Shown here one piece after another: positions 26,871 to 35,810 of a DNA stretch of 64,000 nucleotides. The notes under the pieces are model-generated. The model worked only from the letters and a program-made list of their open reading frames with translations. It did not search any database and was not told the origin of the DNA. The stretch is from Sediminispirochaeta bajacaliforniensis DSM 16054. GTDB taxonomy: Bacteria > Spirochaetota > Spirochaetia > DSM-16054 > Sediminispirochaetaceae. The position numbers were made by a program, and so were the translations under genes. Numbering within the stretch: the first letter of the stretch is position 1; the number at the start of each line of letters is the position of its first letter. The DNA is taken from positions 16,865 through 80,864 of the forward strand of contig NZ_KB899425.1 of assembly GCF_000378205.1 (NCBI RefSeq), given 5' to 3'.

Positions 26871-27404
26871 TCAGTCAACCTGCCTGACAAAGTAGGGTTT
26901 ATTCTCTTCAAATACAGATCGGTAGATAACGCTCTTTTGATCTATGGCCCGGTCGATCGCCAGGATACCATCTAAGTGATCGATTTCATGTTGTAATAAT
27001 TCCGACCGGGAGCGGTCAAGATTTTCCCATCGATGTTCCCTGCCCAATGCATCCTGGTATACGATGCTGATCGATGTATATCGTCTGACCTTCACAAGAA
27101 GATCGGGAAAGGACATACAGTCGTCCCAAAGCAGAAAGGTCTCCTCCGAATGGCTGGTGATAGCGGGGTTGAAGATCGAGAAGGTCTTTCCTTCGAGGTG
27201 CAATGCAATGACGCGCTTTGAGATTCCGATCTGAGGAGCGGCGATGGCTCTGCCGAACCCTTTTTCGGCCCTGAACGCTTCGAGAGCCTTTTGCAAAGGT
27301 TCATTTTCCCTACAACGCTGTGTATCGGGCGGAAGGGAAACACGGGCTGCTTTTTCGCGTAACCGCGGATCTCCGAGTAATAAGACGTTCGTTTGCATGA
27401 CCAT
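26871..27404 (-). CDS. def: Peptide deformylase-like protein, second copy
   Basis: 177 residues. Motif 1 is GFGRAIAAPQIG (about 50-61), motif 3 is LLQHEIDHLDG, but motif 2 is DDCMSFP instead of the usual EGCLSxP. The Cys ligand, Gln of motif 1 and both His ligands are kept, so it may still bind metal and be active. Variant motif 2 is seen in secondary deformylases. The start has AAAGGAGATGG just upstream. It is convergent with the phzF remnant and divergent from the sugar-kinase operon. Confidence 0.88.
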   Translation of the reverse strand: MVMQTNVLLLGDPRLREKAARVSLPPDTQRCRENEPLQKALEAFRAEKGFGRAIAAPQIGISKRVIALHLEGKTFSIFNPAITSHSEETFLLWDDCMSFPDLLVKVRRYTSISIVYQDALGREHRWENLDRSRSELLQHEIDHLDGILAIDRAIDQKSVIYRSVFEENKPYFVRQVD

Positions 27405-27477
27405 CTCCTTTCTTATTCATCTGCGGCATAACATGAAAATATACCACCTTCAACCTTGTACCTTGGAGGCTTCTGTT

Positions 27478-27506
27478 TGTTGAATCGTTATTGGTGATGT
27501 TATACT
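27478..27506 (+). promoter_or_regulatory. Candidate promoter of the sugar-kinase gene
   Basis: TGTTGA (27478-27483), a 17-base spacer and TATACT (27501-27506) lie 34 bases before the FGGY kinase start. The -10 is good, the -35 partial. Confidence 0.45.
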
Positions 27507-27540
27507 ATATTTCTACTCGTGGGAATGAAATGAGGTCCAA

Positions 27541-28998
27541 ATGAGCTTTTTAGGAATTGATATTGGTACAAGCGGAACTACTGCTTTGCTTATAGGTGAC
27601 TCAGGTAAGGTTATTTCCGTTGGTTCTGTTTCCTATTCCAGAATCTACCCTCGGGCGGGATATGAGGAGCAGGTCCCCGATGAAATCTGGAATGGGGTGT
27701 GCGGCGCCATACAGCGAACCTTGAGGGAAGCCGTAGATGTCGAGGAGATCCGGGGCGTGAGTATGGCCAGCCAAAGGGGCTCCTTCATTCCCGTCGACAG
27801 CCGCTTCCGTCCCCTCGCAAATGCGATCGTCTGGTCCGATATGCGGGCAAAGCAAGAGGCTGAGGCTCTTGCCCGTGAGATCGATGACGATGCTCATGCA
27901 GAGATGGTAGGTTGTCTTCCCTCTTTTCTTTGGACGGCATCGAAGATACGGTGGCTTGTTCATTCCTATCCCAAGCCGGAGGACATCTTTGCCTTTTGTA
28001 ATGAACAGGAGTGGATCGGACATATGCTTGGAGCCGATCTCTTTGCCACGTCTCCCTCTGCCCTAACCATGAACGGTATGATGGATGTCAGATCATTTGA
28101 CTGGGCAGACACGATCCTGGATCATATAGGGATTACCAAGGCGCAATTACCGAGGATTGAGCAGTCGGGGATCTGCATCGGTGCTGTTTCGGCATCTGCC
28201 GCCGAGGCAACGGGGCTTACCGCAGGAACTCCCATTTTCCTCGGAGGGGGCGACCAGCAATGTGCGGCACTCGGCACCGGGACCCTATCCGAACATGATA
28301 TCCATATGAGCCTTGGGACCGGGGGGGCTATCGTTTCTTTGCAAAAAAATCTTCCGGCAGCCAAGAAAGGGATGATAATCGGAGGACATGTTTTTGCAAG
28401 GAGCTGGGATTACGAGACGCTTTTGCTTTCTGCCGGAAACGGTTATGCTTGGCTCCGGCAGATCATCGGCAGTGAAAAGCTATCGGAAATCGATGCTGTA
28501 TTAGAAAACGAAAGGGACGGCACCGATGTGTTGTTCTTTCCGTTCCTGGCGGGACAGGCAGAGTATGGCACTTCCGATCATTCGACGGGCGTATTCTGGG
28601 GTATTCGCTCAGGTTCCACTGCAGAGGATCTTGCAAAAGCTGTCATGGAAGGAACCGCCGACGAGATACGCATGAAGCTTGGTCTCTTTTTCGACAATGG
28701 AAAGCCCATTCATGTGACTGGTGGATGTTTTTTCTCTGATTTTTGGAGTCGTATGATAGCGACAAAAATTCATCGATCTTTGTCGATACCTGTTTGCCAG
28801 GAGTGCACAGCCTTGGGTGCTGCCATGATTGCGGGTGTTGGAAGTGGATGGTTTTCCGATTATGCGGAAGCTGTTTCTCAATCTGTTTCCATTGATAGGG
28901 TGATTGATCCCGAGCCGGATTGGTTTCCTGCAATGGATGCAAGCTATGAAAGGTTCATTGCTTTGTATAAAAAATTTCAAGATGTAGATTTATTTTGA
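27541..28998 (+). CDS. FGGY-family carbohydrate kinase
   Basis: 485 residues. The N-terminal ATPase fold opens with FLGIDIGTSGTTALL (phosphate 1 loop), has IVWSDMRA near 100, the second loop at SLGTGGAIV and the adenosine-type region GGCFFSDFWSRMIA followed by CTALGAAMIAG. It is nearest in style to xylulokinase and LsrK-like members, which phosphorylate ketopentoses and related polyols with ATP. It heads an operon with a DeoR repressor, a ribose-type ABC importer and a hexuloisomerase-like SIS protein, so it should phosphorylate the imported sugar. The sugar is not readable from sequence. Confidence 0.9.
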   Translation: MSFLGIDIGTSGTTALLIGDSGKVISVGSVSYSRIYPRAGYEEQVPDEIWNGVCGAIQRTLREAVDVEEIRGVSMASQRGSFIPVDSRFRPLANAIVWSDMRAKQEAEALAREIDDDAHAEMVGCLPSFLWTASKIRWLVHSYPKPEDIFAFCNEQEWIGHMLGADLFATSPSALTMNGMMDVRSFDWADTILDHIGITKAQLPRIEQSGICIGAVSASAAEATGLTAGTPIFLGGGDQQCAALGTGTLSEHDIHMSLGTGGAIVSLQKNLPAAKKGMIIGGHVFARSWDYETLLLSAGNGYAWLRQIIGSEKLSEIDAVLENERDGTDVLFFPFLAGQAEYGTSDHSTGVFWGIRSGSTAEDLAKAVMEGTADEIRMKLGLFFDNGKPIHVTGGCFFSDFWSRMIATKIHRSLSIPVCQECTALGAAMIAGVGSGWFSDYAEAVSQSVSIDRVIDPEPDWFPAMDASYERFIALYKKFQDVDLF

Positions 28999-29036
28999 TA
29001 ATATGTTAATATATTCACATTCTTGAGGTATATGGA

Positions 29037-29822
29037 ATGACAAGAATGGGAAAACAGAATCAGAGAGCCGTTGAGATAGTATCTCTTTTAAAGGATGGGC
29101 AATTCCTCAGTATTCAGGAACTTGCTGCCCGTCTTCGTGTTTCTTCAATGACGATCCGGCGAGATCTTGAAAAGCTTCAGGAAAATCGGATTATCAAGCA
29201 GGTTCCCGGCGGTGCAATCATCAACGATGCAAGTACCGTCGATAGAAACTCATCTTACTCACTTTTATCAGAGTCGTGTCTTAATCGAAATGCCAAGATA
29301 CAAATTGGGAGAAAGGCGGCGGAGTTGGTCTGCCCCCATGATTCCATCATCATAGATTCAGGAACCACAACGGAGTTTCTTGCGAAGTTTCTTCCCGACA
29401 ATATCGAGCTTACCGTACTTTGCTATACCCTTAATGTTCTGTTTTCGATTCTCGAAAAGAAGCAGTGCAAGAAGGTCCTTGCCGGTGGACATTATCATGA
29501 GAACACCATGTTGTTTGATTCTCCCGAAGGGATACAGCAAATCAGGCAGTTCCGTGCTAATAAAGCGTTTATCGGTGCAACGGGATTTAGCAGTCAGCTG
29601 GGAATTACCTGTTCGAATGAAGGGGAACCCATTATTAAGCAAACGGCATTGGAGTCGAGTCAGGAGAAGATCCTCATGATCGATTCCAGTAAGTTCGATT
29701 TTGTCAGGCCATATTATTTTGCCGAGCCCGAAGCCTTCGACATTATCATTACCGATACCGGTATTCCGGATGCATATAGAAAATACCTCGAAGATCTTGA
29801 TGTTAATCTTATCCTCGTGTGA
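29037..29822 (+). CDS. DeoR-family transcriptional regulator
   Basis: 261 residues. The N-terminal winged helix-turn-helix (about 8-60) has the DeoR signature (LAARLRVSSMTIRRDLEKL). The C-terminal sugar-phosphate-sensor domain has DSGTTTEFLAKFL and later GATGFSSQLGITCSNEGEP. Such regulators usually repress a sugar operon until a phosphorylated sugar binds. It sits 38 bases after the kinase whose product could be its inducer. Inverted repeats around the next promoter (29853-29868, 29954-29968) are possible binding sites. Confidence 0.93.
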   Translation: MTRMGKQNQRAVEIVSLLKDGQFLSIQELAARLRVSSMTIRRDLEKLQENRIIKQVPGGAIINDASTVDRNSSYSLLSESCLNRNAKIQIGRKAAELVCPHDSIIIDSGTTTEFLAKFLPDNIELTVLCYTLNVLFSILEKKQCKKVLAGGHYHENTMLFDSPEGIQQIRQFRANKAFIGATGFSSQLGITCSNEGEPIIKQTALESSQEKILMIDSSKFDFVRPYYFAEPEAFDIIITDTGIPDAYRKYLEDLDVNLILV

Positions 29823-29852
29823 TTCCTTATAAATAGTTTTGTGACAATAATT

Positions 29853-29968
29853 ACATGATTATCCATGTTCCTCTGCTTTTCTTTCTTGACAAATCCATTT
29901 TTTGGGGATAAATATGGATGTATAAGAAAATTTATTAACAAAATAACGTAAAAATCATAACAAATGAT
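29853..29968 (+). promoter_or_regulatory. Promoter and candidate operators of the ABC-transporter genes
   Basis: TTGACA (29886-29891), exactly 17 bases, then TAAATA (29909-29914): a strong sigma-70-type promoter 83 bases before the binding-protein gene. An inverted repeat ACATG-N6-CATGT (29853-29868) lies upstream and ATCAT-N5-ATGAT (29954-29968) downstream of the likely start point. These flank the promoter as repressor sites would; the link to the DeoR protein is inference. Confidence 0.65.
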
Positions 29969-29997
29969 ATGGTTTTGAAAACCAAAGGAGAAGTGTT

Positions 29998-31002
29998 GTG
30001 AAAAAGATTCTTTGTATGTGCTTCTTGGTTGCTCTTGCTGTGGGCAATGTATTTGCTCAGGGCTCGGGTGAGGCGGCTGGTGCTGCCGGGGACGGTACCA
30101 CGAAGACAGTTGTAATGATTGTTAAGCAGAGTGATCCGTGGTTCGACGACATGGCTTTGGGTATCGAACAGCTGAAAAAAGATACCGGCATGAATGTGTA
30201 TGTACAGGTTCCTGCCTCCGGTGATCCCTCTTTACAGATATCCATTATGGAGAATCTGATTGCCCAGAATGTGGATGCTATCTGCATCGTTCCGAATGAT
30301 CCCAAGTCCCTGATTCCCACCATAAAGAAGGCTCGCGACGCGGGAATCATCGTAGTGACACACGAGGCTCCGGATATTGCAGAATATGTCGACCTTGATA
30401 TTGAGGCCTTCAAGGGTGAAGAGTTCGGTGCCTTGTTTGGTGAAGCCCTTGGTAAGGCGTTGGGAGGCAAGGGGCAGTATGCCGGCTTTGTCGGTGGACT
30501 GACGATGACCACCCACATGGAATGGTATGCTGCGGCAACGCAGAAAATTGCAAGTGACTACCCCGGTATGCAGAATATCTCCAAGGAACCCTATGAGGAT
30601 AGCAACAGCATCGACACGGCCTATAGCAAGACCGTTGAAATCCTGAAGGCATATCCGAACATCAAGGGCTTCTTTGATTGTTCCGCTCATGGTGTTGGAA
30701 TCTCTCAGGCGCTGAAGGACAAGGGCCGAACCGATCTTAAGGTCGTGTCCCTTGCCGTCCCGTCTATGTCTTCAAATTATATAAAAGATGGTAGTATGAG
30801 TACGGGATTTGCCTGGCGCCCTGCCGATGCCGGATATGCAACGGCAGCTGCGGCCCTCATGCTCATTAATCAGGAGACAATCGAGACCGGTACCGATTTA
30901 CATGCTACCGGCTATGAGAATGTGACTCGGGAAGGAAATATTGCCTATGGATTTGCTCCATTGGAATTTACCCCCGAGAATGTCGACAACTATAATTTCT
31001 AA
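29998..31002 (+). CDS. Sugar ABC transporter periplasmic binding protein
   Basis: 334 residues with a GTG start preceded by AAAGGAGAA. A signal peptide ends near NVFA-QG (about 20). The mature part is a ribose/RhaS/LsrB-type type-I binding protein: TVVMIVKQSDPWFDDMALGI, VPNDPKSLIPTIKKARDAGI and VVTHEAP are the usual landmarks. It delivers a sugar to the two permeases encoded downstream. A short Gly/Ala/Ser linker follows the signal without a lipobox cysteine, so it should be soluble in the periplasm. A stem-loop follows the gene. Confidence 0.92.
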   Translation: MKKILCMCFLVALAVGNVFAQGSGEAAGAAGDGTTKTVVMIVKQSDPWFDDMALGIEQLKKDTGMNVYVQVPASGDPSLQISIMENLIAQNVDAICIVPNDPKSLIPTIKKARDAGIIVVTHEAPDIAEYVDLDIEAFKGEEFGALFGEALGKALGGKGQYAGFVGGLTMTTHMEWYAAATQKIASDYPGMQNISKEPYEDSNSIDTAYSKTVEILKAYPNIKGFFDCSAHGVGISQALKDKGRTDLKVVSLAVPSMSSNYIKDGSMSTGFAWRPADAGYATAAAALMLINQETIETGTDLHATGYENVTREGNIAYGFAPLEFTPENVDNYNF

Positions 31003-31015
31003 TCATTGCTGTCGA

Positions 31016-31056
31016 GGCCAGTTGCAATACCTTGGGCTCTGCAACTGGCCTTTTCG
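31016..31056 (+). terminator. Intercistronic stem-loop after the binding-protein gene
   Basis: GGCCAGTTGCA (31016-31026) and TGCAACTGGCC (31040-31050) form a perfect 11-bp stem with a 13-base loop, followed by TTTTCG. It lies between the binding-protein and ATPase genes. It probably acts as a partial terminator or 3'-end protector that keeps binding-protein mRNA in excess. Confidence 0.75.
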
Positions 31057-31077
31057 TATGAGAAAGGTCGGAATGTT

Positions 31078-32607
31078 ATGAATGAAGAGCCTTTGCTGGA
31101 ATTCAAAAAGATAAACAAGTATTTTACCGGTGTTCATGCTCTGAAAAATATTGATTTTCGTTTGGATAGGGGAAGCGTCCATTGTCTTGCGGGGGAGAAC
31201 GGTTCGGGAAAATCCACATTGGTAAAGATTGCTTCCGGAGTATATACGCCGACTAACGGAACAATTTCTTTGCATGGAACGACATATGAGAAGCTCAATC
31301 CCAGCATGGCCATGAGCCAAGGTGTTCATGTGATCTATCAGGATTTGTCGTTGTTTGAGCACATGTCGCTTGCTGAGAATATTGCAATAAGCAAAATACA
31401 CCGTGATGAAAAATTTGTGCGGCAAAGTCATATCATGGCGATAGCGGAAAAGCAAATTTCCAAGATTGGTGTCGACCTGGATTTGCATGCGACGGTCCGT
31501 GAATCTTCCATGGGAAACAGGCAGATTGCCGCTATTTGCCGTGCCTTGGCCATGGATGCAAAAATCCTCTTTATGGATGAACCGACAACCGCTTTGACAC
31601 GACAAGAGGTCGAACGCCTTCTGGATATTGTCGTTGATCTGAAACGTTCGGGGCTTTCCGTTATCTTTATCAGCCACAAATTAGACGAAATTCTGCAGGT
31701 ATCCGATATCATTACCGTTTTTCGGGATGGCAACAAAGTAGGTGATTTCCCTGCCGGGGAGATGACTGCCAAGAAATTGTCATTTTATATGACCGGCAAA
31801 GATGTTGTGTATCCGAAATATCAAAATTCCGAGACGAAGCGGCAGACACTGTTGCAGGTTCGGAACCTAAAAGCAAATAAACTGTCCAATATATCCTTAG
31901 AAGTAAACAAGGGCGACATTGTAGGCGTTGTAGGTCTGCTTGGTTCCGGCAGGTCGGAATTTGCATTATCCCTATTTGGATTAAATCCTGCCAAAAGTGG
32001 AACCATCACCCTAAATGGAAGGGAATGTACGATTGCAAATGCCCAGGTTGCCAAGGAATATGGCATTGCATTATTACCGGAAGATAGAAGCACGCAAGGC
32101 TTATTCTTACAGAAGACGGTTTGTGAGAATATTTCTTCGGCCATGATAGATAGCTTGGCCGAGAAAAGAGGCTTTTTTGATTGGCGCAAGGAACGCAGCA
32201 TAGCCGAAGAGGGCGTCAAATCGATGAACATCAAGACACCGTCGATCGCAACACTGATTGAAAACCTGTCCGGAGGAAATCAGCAAAAGGCTGCAATTGC
32301 CAAATGGATTCGTACCAATCCCACTATACTCATCATGGACTCTCCGACCGTAGGGATAGATATCGGCTCTAAGGCCGAAATCTATCATGTCATTCAGGAT
32401 CTCGCCCGATCCGGTATCGGTATCATCTTGATTTCTGATGAAGTGGAAGAGATTCTCACCAACTGCAACAAGGTGGTGGTCTTCTCGAATGGTAAGGTTT
32501 CGAAGACCTTAGGTGCCGCCGAACTACATGAAGCAGGAATCGAAAAGAAATTACAGGAACTGATCAGCCTCGGTGCAAGGAGGAAGCAACATGCTGAAAA
32601 GGCATAA
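31078..32607 (+). CDS. Sugar ABC transporter ATP-binding protein (two ABC domains)
   Basis: 509 residues from ATG 31078; the frame is open further upstream, but that part overlaps the stem-loop. Two fused ABC domains are present: Walker A GENGSGKST at about 39-47 and a Walker B with MDEPTTAL in the first half; the second half has a looser GLLGSGRSE loop, signature NLSGGNQQK and MDSPTVGID. This is the RbsA/XylG/LsrA layout, where the second site is often degenerate. It powers uptake through the two permeases. Its end overlaps the first permease gene by 17 bases. Confidence 0.94.
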   Translation: MNEEPLLEFKKINKYFTGVHALKNIDFRLDRGSVHCLAGENGSGKSTLVKIASGVYTPTNGTISLHGTTYEKLNPSMAMSQGVHVIYQDLSLFEHMSLAENIAISKIHRDEKFVRQSHIMAIAEKQISKIGVDLDLHATVRESSMGNRQIAAICRALAMDAKILFMDEPTTALTRQEVERLLDIVVDLKRSGLSVIFISHKLDEILQVSDIITVFRDGNKVGDFPAGEMTAKKLSFYMTGKDVVYPKYQNSETKRQTLLQVRNLKANKLSNISLEVNKGDIVGVVGLLGSGRSEFALSLFGLNPAKSGTITLNGRECTIANAQVAKEYGIALLPEDRSTQGLFLQKTVCENISSAMIDSLAEKRGFFDWRKERSIAEEGVKSMNIKTPSIATLIENLSGGNQQKAAIAKWIRTNPTILIMDSPTVGIDIGSKAEIYHVIQDLARSGIGIILISDEVEEILTNCNKVVVFSNGKVSKTLGAAELHEAGIEKKLQELISLGARRKQHAEKA

Positions 32608-33604
32608 TGGTATTACCAATACGGAAATGGCCCTCTTTGCTATCATCCTCATCTATTCCATTGTAGTTGGAGTGGTGAATAGCGGATTCTTCAATATTGA
32701 TACACAGTTCGATATCATTCGCTCCTCGTCCTACGTCATGGTGCTGGCAATGGGACTACTTGTCGTTATGCTGAGTGGAGGCATTGATATTTCCTTTATG
32801 GCAATGGCCTTGTTCGGTAGCTATACAGCGACAAAGATCCTGGTATCGACGGGTTCTTCCAGTATTCTACTTGCCTTTGCAATTTCCATGGGAGTTGGCA
32901 TCGGCTTGGGGATTATCAACGCCTTACTGGTTAGCTGGTTACGGCTTCCTCCATTCATTATCACCCTTGGGACGTCGAATCTTTTCCACGGCGTTATGGC
33001 GACCTTTATCGGCGCGAAAACCTATGGCGGAGGAAGATTACCGCCGAGCTATTCCAATTTCGGATCTTCAACCCTATTTAAGGTTCATACGGATATTGGC
33101 GATGTGGGGCTAAGCACCAGTATCCTTTTTGTGCTCGGAGCGGTGTTGCTTACCTACTTTTTAATCTACCGCACGACAGTGGGACGGGGAATTGTTGCCT
33201 TAGGAAACTCTGAAGAAGCCACTAAACGAATTGGATACAAGCCCCTCCTCTTGCGAATTGTCGCCTATGGATATATGGGCTTTCTTGCCGGTTGTGCGGG
33301 TATGATCTATGTATGCCAGGTGAATGCAGTATATCCCGACAAGATGGTTGGAAATGAGTTGATGGTTGTCGCGGGAGTCATTATCGGCGGTGTCAGCATT
33401 AGCGGAGGAAAGGGACGAATCTTAGGCGCCCTTTTGGGAATTTTTATTATCTACCTCCTGAATTCAACATTGATTTTCCTTGGCCTCACATCTTCGTGGA
33501 ATCAATTGTTTGTGGGTGCCATTCTGATTATTTCCGTTGCAGTTACTTCCTATCAGGAAAAGAAAAAGAACCAAAAACACCTGATTTTCAATGTGAGTAT
33601 ATAA
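32591..33604 (+). CDS. Sugar ABC transporter permease 1
   Basis: 337 residues from ATG 32591, with AAGGAGG 8 bases upstream inside the ATPase gene. Eight to ten hydrophobic helices and the BPD_transp_2 style segment LLVVMLSGGIDISFMAMALFG and VAGVIIGGVSISGGKGRILG place it in the ribose/rhamnose/AI-2 permease family. It should pair with the second permease as a heterodimer in the inner membrane. Confidence 0.93.
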   Translation: MLKRHNGITNTEMALFAIILIYSIVVGVVNSGFFNIDTQFDIIRSSSYVMVLAMGLLVVMLSGGIDISFMAMALFGSYTATKILVSTGSSSILLAFAISMGVGIGLGIINALLVSWLRLPPFIITLGTSNLFHGVMATFIGAKTYGGGRLPPSYSNFGSSTLFKVHTDIGDVGLSTSILFVLGAVLLTYFLIYRTTVGRGIVALGNSEEATKRIGYKPLLLRIVAYGYMGFLAGCAGMIYVCQVNAVYPDKMVGNELMVVAGVIIGGVSISGGKGRILGALLGIFIIYLLNSTLIFLGLTSSWNQLFVGAILIISVAVTSYQEKKKNQKHLIFNVSI

Positions 33605-33615
33605 GGAGGTGTGGT

Positions 33616-34641
33616 ATGAAATGTGAAAAAAAGACCTTTGAGAAAAATCCTACCTCCCTGTCCTATGTGGCCATTTTATTACTGGTAGTCTTTGCCATTG
33701 TGTTTGGCAGGGCCATGTATTCGGGGCGAAACCTTTCCTCCATGGCATTTCAGATGCCGGAATTTGGTTTTGTCACCTTAGGGATGATGTTGGCGTTTCT
33801 GCTGGGCGGTATCGACCTTTCCATCATTGCAAATGCAAACCTTTCGGGGATTTTGGCCGCGCATATTTTGACAGGACAGTGGCTTCCGTTTATTCCGGAG
33901 GGCATGAAGATCCCTGTGGCAATCATCGGAGCTATTCTTGTTTCCGCTGCTTTGGGCAGTTTCAACGGATTATTGATCACCCGTTTCGGGGCTCCCTCGC
34001 TAATTGCGACCTTGGGGACCATGACGCTCTATGCGGGGATCGGTATGGCGATTACCGGCGGGAAGAGCATTGTCGGATTTCCTGAAGCCTTTACCAGAAT
34101 CGGCATTGCATCCATGGCTGGTGTTCCCATCATCTTTATCATGTTTATTATCGTCGCTTTCCTCATAGGGTTTTTCTTGGAACGGTCAAGACTCGGTCGA
34201 AAGATCTATCTTTGTGGAGAGAGTCCTGTTGCTTCTTTGTTTTCGGGAATTCACAATGATCGGATCATCTTCATTGTGTTTACCATAATTGGAGTATTAG
34301 CCGGTCTGTCGGGTCTGACAATCATCAGCCGGGTAAATTCCGCGAAAGTCGGATACGGTGATGCCTATCTCTTACAGTCTCTGATCGTTTGCGTCATCGG
34401 CGGTATTAATCCGCTGGGGGGCAGGGGAAGGTCTATTGGTATCGTCATAGCGGTAATCCTGATGCAGATGCTTTCTTCTTCTTTTACCATTATGCAGTTG
34501 TCTCCCTATGCAACGAAGATGATTTGGGGCCTGATGCTGGTTGTGGTTATGGGCCTGACGAGGGAATCTGATCGCATAAGGCGGGTGTCCAGAAGAATTT
34601 CTGAAAAAGTGGGTATCGCAAAAAGGCGAAAGGATTGTTGA
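33616..34641 (+). CDS. Sugar ABC transporter permease 2
   Basis: 341 residues from ATG 33616, 11 bases after permease 1, with a strong AAGGAGGTG upstream. The same family features recur: MLAFLLGGIDLSIIANANLSG, LGTMTLYAGIGMAITGG, and VCVIGGINPLGGRGRSIG. Two different permeases, as in LsrC/LsrD or RhaP/RhaQ systems, rather than one RbsC-type homodimer. Confidence 0.93.
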   Translation: MKCEKKTFEKNPTSLSYVAILLLVVFAIVFGRAMYSGRNLSSMAFQMPEFGFVTLGMMLAFLLGGIDLSIIANANLSGILAAHILTGQWLPFIPEGMKIPVAIIGAILVSAALGSFNGLLITRFGAPSLIATLGTMTLYAGIGMAITGGKSIVGFPEAFTRIGIASMAGVPIIFIMFIIVAFLIGFFLERSRLGRKIYLCGESPVASLFSGIHNDRIIFIVFTIIGVLAGLSGLTIISRVNSAKVGYGDAYLLQSLIVCVIGGINPLGGRGRSIGIVIAVILMQMLSSSFTIMQLSPYATKMIWGLMLVVVMGLTRESDRIRRVSRRISEKVGIAKRRKDC

Positions 34642-34662
34642 AGGAGTGTGGAGGAAAGAATT

Positions 34663-35226
34663 ATGGATATGTATAAAGAGTTGTCCGAAACGATTTTGCA
34701 GGAGCATAAAGCGGTTTTTGCTGCTCAGGATATGCAGCAATATGATGCTGCTGTTGCTTTGATTGCATCCTATGAGCGTATTTTTGTCATCGGTGTAGGA
34801 CGCGAGGGCCTTGCCGCTCGTTCCTTCGCCATGCGTCTAATGCATGTGGGGAAAACGGTTCACTGGATCTGGGATGATACCACCCCGGGCCTGCAGGAAG
34901 ACGATCTTTTGATTGCCGTCAACGGAAGTTCCCGCATCGGTCATATTAATTATGTTATTGAACAAGCAAAAAAAAGCCGGTGTAAGGTTTTGGTCGTAAC
35001 TGGATCACCTTCCGGGAAAGCCGCCTCTGCTTTGGCCGACCAGGTACTTTTTGTACCGGCAATGGTGTTCAATGGAACCGATAAGGTGGTTTCGTCCATT
35101 CAGCCTATGGGAAGCTTGTTCGAGCAGCACCTTTTCATGCTTTTTGATGTGATGATTCTCGATTTGGAGAAACGATGTAAGGTAAGTTCTGAGGAAATGG
35201 AGAAACGGCATCGAAACGTGGAGTAG
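34663..35226 (+). CDS. SIS-domain sugar-phosphate isomerase, 6-phospho-3-hexuloisomerase-like
   Basis: 187 residues from ATG 34663 with GGAGGAAAG about 6 bases upstream. It is a single SIS domain: IFVIGVGREGLAARSFAMRLMHVG and then DLLIAVNGSSRIGHI and LVVTGSPSG are close to HxlB-type 6-phospho-3-hexuloisomerases, which interconvert 3-hexulose-6-phosphate and fructose-6-phosphate. The usual partner, hexulose-6-phosphate synthase, is not in the operon; the partner here is an FGGY kinase. So the protein may isomerise the kinase product into central metabolism. Confidence 0.82.
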   Translation: MDMYKELSETILQEHKAVFAAQDMQQYDAAVALIASYERIFVIGVGREGLAARSFAMRLMHVGKTVHWIWDDTTPGLQEDDLLIAVNGSSRIGHINYVIEQAKKSRCKVLVVTGSPSGKAASALADQVLFVPAMVFNGTDKVVSSIQPMGSLFEQHLFMLFDVMILDLEKRCKVSSEEMEKRHRNVE

Positions 35227-35266
35227 GTTATCTATTCGCTTCGTACAATTCGCTCGCGACATAATA

Positions 35267-35304
35267 CAAGGCGGAGAAGGCTTCCTTCCCCGCCTTGTTG
35301 TTTT
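35267..35304 (+). terminator. Terminator at the end of the sugar operon
   Basis: CAAGGCGG (35267-35274) and GAAGG (35276-35280) pair with CCTTC (35284-35288) and CCGCCTTG (35290-35297) around a 3-base loop, with one mismatch, followed by TTGTTTT. It also lies at the 3' side of the convergent GFA gene and may serve both. Confidence 0.85.
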
Positions 35305-35311
35305 ACAGCGT

Positions 35312-35710
35312 CTATGGCAGTTTGTCAAAGCGGGGCACTTTTTCCAAGTCGTTGTCCCACTTGGCCCTGCTTCCCATGAAGATATGGCCTTCGGGCCTGA
35401 TAGTGACTTCACTGTCAAGAGAACCTGCGGGAACAACTAAGAGTTTTCCATCCTGTTGAATATTTGGAAGTGCGGATCCACAGTTGGGGCAGAAGCTTTT
35501 GATATGCCCGGTTGATTTAAATTGATATGTTCTTACCTTATCTTCACCCGATAGCCATCTCAACTTAGCCGTGGAAGAAAATAAATTTGCCGCATGGGCA
35601 GAGCCGGTATCTTTACGGCAACGACTACAATGACATAAAAAGAAATTTTCAAAATCTCCATTTATTTCAAAGGTGATTTCACCACAAAGACAAGATCCCG
35701 TATGTTTCAT
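35312..35710 (-). CDS. GFA/CENP-V-family zinc protein
   Basis: 132 residues from ATG 35710, which has GGAGAG about 7 bases upstream; a longer frame exists but starts in a lysine-rich stretch. Zinc ligands are in the GFA pattern: CLCGE near 7-11, CHCSRCRKDTG (about 27-37) and CPNCGS near 74. The family is named for glutathione-dependent formaldehyde activation, but most members have unknown small-molecule roles. It ends near the sugar-operon terminator. Confidence 0.88.
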   Translation of the reverse strand: MKHTGSCLCGEITFEINGDFENFFLCHCSRCRKDTGSAHAANLFSSTAKLRWLSGEDKVRTYQFKSTGHIKSFCPNCGSALPNIQQDGKLLVVPAGSLDSEVTIRPEGHIFMGSRAKWDNDLEKVPRFDKLP

Positions 35711-35810
35711 ATGTTTTCTCTCCTTTTTCTTCTTCTTCCTGTGTTCACTTTTTATACTCTTTTTCATGTTGTATGCCTCAAGATGAAAGCCTCTCCTTGT
35801 GCAAATGGGC

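Noticed and set aside
27541..35226. Reading the sugar operon as a full AI-2 (Lsr) system
   Set aside because: Kinase, ATPase and two permeases fit, but LsrF, LsrG and an LsrR-type regulator are absent and a hexuloisomerase is present, so AI-2 cannot be claimed.
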